Source: Acanthopleura granulata
Lineage: Eukaryota > Mollusca > Polyplacophora > Chitonida > Chitonidae
DNA: 64,000 nt
NCBI GenBank assembly: GCA_016165875.1
Contig: JABBOT010000007.1
Coordinates: 8,961,245 to 9,025,244, forward strand
Direction: 5' to 3'
Position numbers and translations under genes: made by a program. Position 1 is the first letter of the stretch. The number at the start of each line of letters is the position of its first letter. Below are positions 49,901 to 58,900 of this stretch, one piece after another. The notes beneath the pieces were generated by a model. It was not told the DNA's origin. It did not search any database and saw only the letters and a list, made by a program, of their open reading frames with translations.

Positions 49901-52900
49901 AAGTCTTGTAGAACCAGCACAGTTTTCTAATTTACATAATGCAATGTGTGACATTCGCGATTCTGCTCCAGTTAGTTTTCATGATCTACAGACATAGGAA
50001 ATTGCTATTGGCAGACAACAAGCACAATCTGTCGGCATATTGTATCTACTTCTGAATATTAATTGTGTGCCTATCATTAGAAATCCCTAAGAATCCACTG
50101 TGGTGTCAACCTTTGTTCGCACTGAGAAATGAGGCTGTGGTTCATCGGATATGTCACTGACTTAACAAAGGCTCTACATCGTAGGTAAGAAGCATTTGGA
50201 TCAGTTTATGGTGACACAGCTTCAAACACTGGCTGCTTCCAAACAGAAGGCATGTTTTTTTATATAACTCATATTATTAATAAGCACAAGTCTTTGGCTT
50301 TCTTTTGACACTGCCTACTACTGATTTGCTGCCTCTTACTGTAAAGACTCACCACTGCTTCAGGAATTTCTTGTAACATGTAGATGTTTATTATTACCAA
50401 CATGTAACAAGGGTTCACCCTGCATTTCAAATGATCTTTACCTTTCACCGTGCACAAAAAACCCATATCAGTTTTAACTGGCTACATATTAAATTATTTT
50501 GCATGAGAAACAAATGATCAGCAGAAAATAGATATATCATTTCAGATTTATCCTGAAGTAAAAAACAGGTTTTATATACTACTGAGTGATTTCGATTTTT
50601 ATATGGGATAACTTACCAGACATTTCAAGTGACGATCAATCTGCCGACAGAGATGAATGGTCACGTTATGCGGCTGTGATGTATTCAACAGATTAGTCCA
50701 CTCCACATGAACAGTGGCAACACTCAGTTTCTCAGCAAACACCTGAACGGGCTTCTTGGGAGCTGCAAACAATACCTGATAACCAGGAGCTGTAATTACA
50801 CTAGAAAGATTAAATATTCTATACATACAATATAACTGGTATCCCGGGCATTTCTCAATTCAAAACAGCACAACAGAGCATTGCGGGATCCCCATTCCTC
50901 TGTGATCTGCCAAGAACCTCACAAACTTTCTTCTTTCGCAGTAGCTGAATTAGATCCACTACTTTATCACCTCATGTATAAAGGAAGTAAGCGCAGATGA
51001 TGACTCTTTAAGTCCAACTAGTAATAAACCAAGAAATCAAACAAGCAAATTAATTTCCTTTTCCTTTTCAAGCAATCAAATACCACAAATGTACATTACA
51101 AGCCAGCATATAGGTGCCAGACATTTCGGAAAATGCCTCTTTGTTGAAAGTGGTATGACGAAGTTGTAAGTGAGCTTGATCTAGTGCTATATAACATGGA
51201 AAACATGGTAATACCACTTTGTCCAAAGGGGTCTTTTAAAAAGTGTGAGGCACTTATTTGTAGGCTGCAATATATGTACATATATTTTATTTTATAATTG
51301 GCAGAGTGCAGGTTGCTGACTCACTTTCTCCTGTATGGCCGGAGAGGCAGCCAGCCTTTCTACAAAAGAAAAACAAGCATAGATAATGGCACATCCTTAT
51401 ACCAACCGTTTGATGGGATGATGATCCTTGAAGGAACAACAGAGACGCCCATCTTGGTGCTTGCCCTCAGCTCAACCACAGAATCCTTGTCTTGCCGTAC
51501 TCCACAAAGAACTATCGTCTGATTGGTGACTGGCCTTGTCAACGGGTTTGTTTCATTGGCCAGTGGTGGGTTCACATTCAGTTTATAGTTGAGCAGTTTG
51601 CCATTCTGGCTCTCCACTGGAATTGGCTAAATTAAAAAATATGGTAATTATATTGGGAACTTAAGAGCATAAAGAATGCACAATAAAACCCATTGAAATT
51701 GAAACAAATTTCAGACACATTATGCAGGTTCCAACTGATATTCAGATGTTCAGATTTAAGCTAATAGGCAGTTTTCGCAACTGAATTCACTTGTACCTTA
51801 TTAAAGAACATCATCATTTTATTTACTTATTCGATTGGTGTTTTACAGCATACTCAAGAATATTTCACTTATATGACGGGGGCCAGCTTCATGGTGGGAG
51901 GAAACCTGGCAGAGCCTGACGGAAACCCACGACCATCCACAGGTTGCTGGAAGGCCTTCTCATGTACAGCCTGAGAGGATGCCAGCAGGCCCCTGGACCT
52001 TATCCCAACATAACTTAGTCTTCATGACACCTGCCTGATTTGTTGTCACTTAGGGATTATATCACTTCACACCAGGAAAATGTACACACTGCCAGCTGAA
52101 TATTTTATTTTTTGAAAGAAACTTCAAGTACAGAGGGCTAAACAGTCTTATTTATTGTAAATCCTTCTGAACCATGGTGTTAGCTTTGTTCCAAACGATT
52201 TTCTTCATACACATATCATTTTAACATTTCTACACAGATTCCATTTAAATGGAGTGGCACAGTTATTGTTACGAACCTTGGTGTACAGGAACAGGCTGTC
52301 CTGCCCATTCCCAGGACAGTCTGGTGCAGAAACGTAAATGTAAGAGCCAACAGACAACTTTGGGCTTTCACTGGGTACTGGTGAAAAATGAAGCAAAACA
52401 ATGAAATATTATGGTAAACTATTCTACCCCTCTGTCAATTGCAGGGCGTGTTTAAATATACATATGTAATAGAGATGATCTCTCATACAACACTGAGTGT
52501 GTCACGCAACATAGGCTGGTGGGTCTACCTCCTTGAATGATACTGTGACATGTTGTTAGTTCCACAAATAAAAGGATTTGGATTTTAATATTTGGTGGAT
52601 TTGCCTTTATCATTCATACAATTTACACCAAGGTGAAATGTTAGGATTTTCTTCAGTGATGAAAGTGTTAATTCACATCATTTATACATATTACTTTTGT
52701 GATTACATTTTTACTGCTTCGCACCCAAACGCCATGACATTAGAAAAGGAAAGATTACATCAGTCTATCTGCTTTCAAAAAGAATTTTCAGTGCAAGGCA
52801 GGGATTGAATTTACATTCTTGGCCATGTGGGTTTGTAATTTGTCATCTAGGGCCAATTTATATCAATATTTCTATTAATATGTCATCTTATTGACCTACA

Positions 52901-55900
52901 ACATAGACAGTGTATACATATATACAAAGTGTTGTGAAAATTGTGCTAATGTTTTGTAATGTGTTTCTGATTACTTCAGTTTTTGCTGAAATTCACTTGC
53001 ATACAATTACCAGGGATGTGACGTTATGGTGAACGGCTGAACGCATTCACCAACCTGTTTTTCGCCAAACAAAACTGTTCACCAAAAATTTTTAACAGTG
53101 TTAAAGAAAATCAAGGAGAGAATCACTGTTGTCGGTTTGGTGGTATTTCTGAATTGTTTACTTTATTTGTGTGTATGGTGGATGATCGGTTAGTACAAGG
53201 CCAGCAGCTGTCCCTTACCCTACTCAAAGCCTCTTCCTACAAAGACCTGGTACCTTGCCAGGATATCAAAAATACACCGACAAGGTAGGAGTCTCTCTGG
53301 TGAGACTGGACTGGTGATGGACACCTGCTGCTACACAGTAGCGGTGGACATTACTTCACTCAGAAAGTCAAAAAAATTAACCACAGGAAATATGCAAATA
53401 CCAAGGACAAGCTTATGTTGTGGAATCTCAACGGCTTGCCGTTGTGAGAATGCCATCATCTTGCGCATGTATGATGATTGTACACAAGGATTTGCTCCCC
53501 CAAAAAACACAACTCACCATCCTCTGAGGTGTTGAACTCGGCTTCCACAGGTTTACTCCATAAGGTACTGACTTGAAACTTGGCAGAGACTCTGACTTTG
53601 TAAGCTGTATTGGGTACTAAGCCTGTTATAGTCACAGGAGACTTGGTCTCATTGTGTTCCTGTGGATAAAAATATTCACTATCTACTATGTAAAGTACAA
53701 ATGAGTGTTAGAAATTGAAATGGACAAATTAAAAAAAAAGCGTCTTTAGCTCTTGGAAGTAATAATCGCACACTTTGTTGATAATAATCCAAAAGCCAAA
53801 TTGAGTCAAATACTTATTTTTTATGTTGTACCTGTTACCTACCTGCTATTGTAAAAGTCAAAAAAAAAAAAAAAAAATGCAAATACAGTCTTTCTGCATA
53901 TGAAAGAAGTAGCACTTCCAGTGCGATTTATGCACCATTAGTTTTTATATAGATTTTGGAGACAAAGATACATTGGTTAGGTTGTATGATTTAATTAGTA
54001 TAATTTTTTCGATTTCCGCAGACTAATGCATTCAGAATGTACCTGTCCCGTAAAGCTTCTTGCGAAAAGCGAAGAGGTTACGTAGAGCTTGGAAAGCTGA
54101 CACTGCAATACTTCTCACAATGTTGTTCAGACTGCTAAACCATATAAAAAAGAACCTTACAACAGAAGTCTTACTGCCTCTACCAGAGGGAGTTCTACTT
54201 TACACAGGCAGCCAAAGTCTTACTGCCGCTATCAGAGGGAGTTCTACTTCACACAGCCAACAACAGTCTTACTGCCTCTACCACAGTCAGTTCTACCTCA
54301 TGCAGACAACAAAAGTCTTACTGCCTCTACCAGAGGGAGTTCTACCTCATGCAGACAACAAAAGTCTTACTGCCTCTACCAGAGGGAGTACTACCTCATG
54401 CAGACAACAAGTCTTACTGCCTCTACCACAGGGAGTACTACCTCATGCAGACAACAAAAGTCTTACTGCCTCTACCAGAGGGAGTACTACCTCATGCAGA
54501 CAACAAAAGTCTTACTGCCTCTACCAGAGGGAGTACTACCTCATGCAGACAACAAAAGTCTTACTGCCTCTACAAGAGGGAGTTCTACCTCATGCAGACA
54601 ACACAAGTCTTACTGCCTCTACCAGAGGGAGTTCTATCTCATGCAGACAACAAAAGACTTACTGCCTCTACCAGAGGGAGTCCTACCTCATGCAGACAAC
54701 AAAAGTCTTACTGCCTCTACAAGAGGAGTTCTATCTCATGCAGACAACACAAGTCTTACTGCCTCAAAGAGAGGGAGTTCTAACTCACACAGGCAACAAA
54801 AGTCTTACTGCCTCTACCAGAGTCAGTTCTACCTCACGCAGGCAACAAAAGTCTTACTGCCTCGACCAGAAGGAGTTCTACTCAACAAAAATTTTACTGC
54901 CTCTACCAGAGGGAGTCCTACTTCACACAGACAACAAACACCTGGTTGCCTCTACCAGAGGGAGTTCTACTTCACACAGGCAGCAGAAGTCCTACTGCCT
55001 CTGCCAAGAGAGCTCCATCTTACACATATAACCACCTTACCTGCCAAGGTGCATTCCCAACTGGTCGATAAGACACACTGTACACCATATCTTGCAGACC
55101 AGGCCACATTTCCCATCTTACTTCAGCCTGACGGCTGCTCACATTGCTGTGTAACCTGTACACTTCTGGCGCTCGGGCTAGAAAAAAAAGGGATCAATAT
55201 GGTAAAATTTACCAATTAATATTTCACTGCTGCTTTATGCCACAGTGAATTTTTTAAAATGATGTGATGATGTTCAATTTCATGGGCATAAGGAAACCAG
55301 ATGCCAAGAGTAAGCCAGTAACTTCTGAGCCTTCATACATGTTACATTCAGATATAAACACCATAATGGTTGTCTTCAAACAGTCACAAACAGTGGGAAG
55401 TCCACAAATTCACTGTCCAAATGGTTGTAGGTTCCTCTGGGTTCAGCTCGGTTTCCTCTGTCCATCATGCTGGCTGCCATCCTATAGTTGGAATATTCTT
55501 TCTGTGGCACAAAACACCACTCAAGTAAATAAATAAATTGTAGCCATTTGTTATATGTATGGAAAAAATCAATCACCATGTACAACTGAGCTCCAGGCCA
55601 CATGTAGGAACTGGGCCATTCCCATGTGGCATTACAGCTGTGCTCACTAGGGGGAGGAGCCTACATCCAGGCTGTGATGATATCTACAAGTATATGCACT
55701 AATGATCACAGCTGGTCTGAAGGAATCGGCACTGTCCACAACCAATTCTGTTTCAACCTCACCTTCATAATATGCCACGGTTTCTTTCTCTCTTTGCTAT
55801 ATCAGATCCCTTCACCTCTTCCATTACCACAACCAGTTCCATCTAGTCACACTGTAGTCTCATCTGGGTCCTCCATCTCTCAGCTTTTCCTACTTTGTTT

Positions 55901-58900
55901 TTAAATCGACGTTGCATGATCTAACTTTTGACACTCTGACTGGTCACAACAACTCCTTCTCTCTAGCACCTTACTGTTCAGAATGAGTTACACGTATTTG
56001 AAGTCAGCTCAAGTTACACACCAAAGATGCCACATTCCTATAGAGGAATGGCCTCTGGTAGAGCAGGAATGTTTGAGTCTGTGAAACATCCAAAATCATT
56101 AGACAAAGAACACCTACCTATTTTGTAGGATGGCTGGACTGTAACATTTGTTTGGGCACTTCCAAAACTTTCTGAAGACATCTTCACACGAATGGTGTGA
56201 CTCATGTCTGTGATGAAACACAAATCTTGCCCTTCATTTTGCAGCTTACACTCTCGCCCAGAATCGTTTTCAGGACAACTGCACGGAAACACTTGAGACG
56301 TGTCGCAAGTCCAGTTCTTGTTCCCAGCAGGACAAGACGTAGTCAAACTCTTATAAAGATCTTCAGACCTGATATAACATCAAAAAAGCATATGTCACCT
56401 TATTGAAATACAGAATCAGAAAGGCTGTAAAGTGGAGATTCAACAGGGTTCTGCCTCATAACACAGTGTAAGTGTGGTGTAAGTTTGTTGATTTTTAGTT
56501 CATCTGTTCAATAGACACAGAGTTTACATGGAAAGGAACAGACGGACAAACTGACGGTTGACCAAATGGTCAAACAACTGATCATGCAAAGTTGAAATAA
56601 AATAGGGTTCATCTACATCCCTAGATTTACAGGTCATGCAAGTTTGGATAACGTTGATTGCAATCATCAAGAGATATTGACCTTACAAGAATTTCATAAA
56701 ATTAACTTAAATAATCCCAATAACCTTGAACAAAAAGGTGAACGTCGCTGAAAATCAATAGCTTTCTTCCTAATGCCAAAGTATAAGTGTGATGTTTGGT
56801 GAACTTGCATTAAATGGTTGTAGAGATACAGTGCTTACAAGTCTTCTTTAAAACTTAACTTACATGATCCCTATGGCCGTAAAGAAAAAGGTCAAGGTCG
56901 CTGAAAATCAATAGGTTTCTTCCTCATGCAAAAGTGTAAGTGTGGTGTACATTTGGTCAACTTGGGCTTAGCAATTCTAGAGACAGGGCGCTTACAAGGA
57001 TACGGACAGACGGACAAACATGACACGCAAATGACCCAATGACCTTGAAGAAAAAGGTGAAGGTGACTGAAAATCAACAGGGTTGTTCCTCATGCCAAAG
57101 TGTAAGTGGGTTGTAAGTTTGGTGAACTTGTGCAAAACTGTTCTAGAGATAGAATGTTCACAAGCCTTTTAAAAAATTTAACTTAAATGACCTCAATGAC
57201 CTTGCTAAAAATCAATAGGGTTCTTCCTCATGCCAAAGTGTATGTGTGGCATAAATTTGGTGAACTTGCGTTAAACCGTTCTAAAGACAGAATGGATACA
57301 AGGATATGAACAGGGATATGAACCACCTCTACGCCAATACCCTTTGGCCAATATTGCCTGAGGGGTAAAAAGGATAGCATATATGATTTACAGTGTGGGG
57401 TTGACAAAGCAAGTGTCAGCTTAGGCTTTGAGGTCACAAGATATTGGGATAGTGTTGATAACAACTTGTAGATATCAAACCGTCTTCTATTCAGCTTATA
57501 GCGAATGTCCCATGTCCAGTTCACATTTCTATTCCGGGCTTTCGGAGTGGCCTCAATGATCAGGCGCTCAGCTGTATCAGACAGATATTCGTACAAAACT
57601 TCCACGTCTGGAGGCTCGGCTGGGTCTGGCAGGTTAGAAACACGAAAAGAGGGCAAATGGCAATTATAACAAATGACTTCATTTCAGACGGGAATGAGTT
57701 ACAACACACAAACTTAAATCACATTGGATCATGGTCTGCACTTGTCAAGCACCTGTTGCAACATGCATAGCTTCCAGTTTAAACAGACCACCATTAACAA
57801 CAAAAGATGCACCGAGACGACTTACCGAAGACACCCAACAAGCCCCCTCACATTATACTGACACCGGGCCGACCAGTCCACCTTCTATCCTCTTATTGCT
57901 GAGCGCCTAGCGAGGAAGCAGGATGTTTCATTTTTTAAAGTCTTTGGTATAACCCCACCCAGGTTTGAACCCAGATCTCCCCGTCCGAAAGCGGACGCTC
58001 TACCAACTGCGCTTTCCGGCCGGGTCCAAAAAAGAGGAGGAGTGTTGTTATATGAAGGTACTTTGGTATGCCATACATCATAAACAATACATGAACCTCA
58101 AATTCAGAGGTACAAGTGTTATGCTACAAATGAGAAATAGCCAGTCCTGTGTGCCATTTGCCCCTGCTCTCTTCATTCTTCAATGTATACATGTACATTC
58201 TATACACTTATGACTTATGATCCTCCCCCCCCCAAAATAAATAAATAAATAAATAGATAAAAACAATTACGGCTTTAATAATCAAGAATGGTGTTCAAGC
58301 ATTTTTCAATGCCCTAATGTGCTTACAGGCAATCTGCATTTCAATGCCATCTGCATAACATCCAGATACATAACAGAAGTAGGAGCCCTTGTGATCCTCT
58401 GTGACATTGGGAATGCGCAGTTCTTTGGTTCTGGAGTCCACAATATGGGTGAGGTGATCGGGCACATTGCCATTGAAACAAAAGTTAATATCAGCCGTAG
58501 TGGCATTGGTACAATTTTCTCCCAGGGTACAGTTCCAGGAAAGGGTCTCGCCAACGTAAAAGTGGAAAATCCTGGATGTGGAGGAAGAAGCTGAAACAGA
58601 AATGCACAAGAAAATGATGTATCAGTACAAAATCCTGAATTCTGATAGCCGCAGACTTGACGAAAAAGTCTTACACACATAATTTTATTTTCATAGTGTT
58701 TTTTTCCTTCAGCGAAGATTTACCACTGTTTTCTTTTGTTTTATTCATTTATACCTTTTTTTTTTGGCAATAAATAAAAATCTCTTAAACGTCAGTAAGT
58801 GACTGGTGTTTTATGTCGTGATTTCACTTATAAAATGATGGCCAATAAGGTCCCAGGGGGAAATCCATGACCGTTCCCAGGTTGCTGGTGGACCTTCTCA

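Larger units (their letters stand above)
47812..50616. other. Receptor intron 9
   Basis: Holds the CRE-like cluster at 48739-48871, a single further TGACGTCA at 49719-49726 and a SINE fragment at 48535-48600. Nothing else recognised. Confidence 0.5.

Noticed and set aside
54060..55219. Long plus-strand open frames (up to 323 codons) with repeated LLPLPEGVLPHADN-type text
   Set aside because: They are produced by the 49-bp minisatellite read in all three frames, and they run across a well-supported receptor exon on the other strand.
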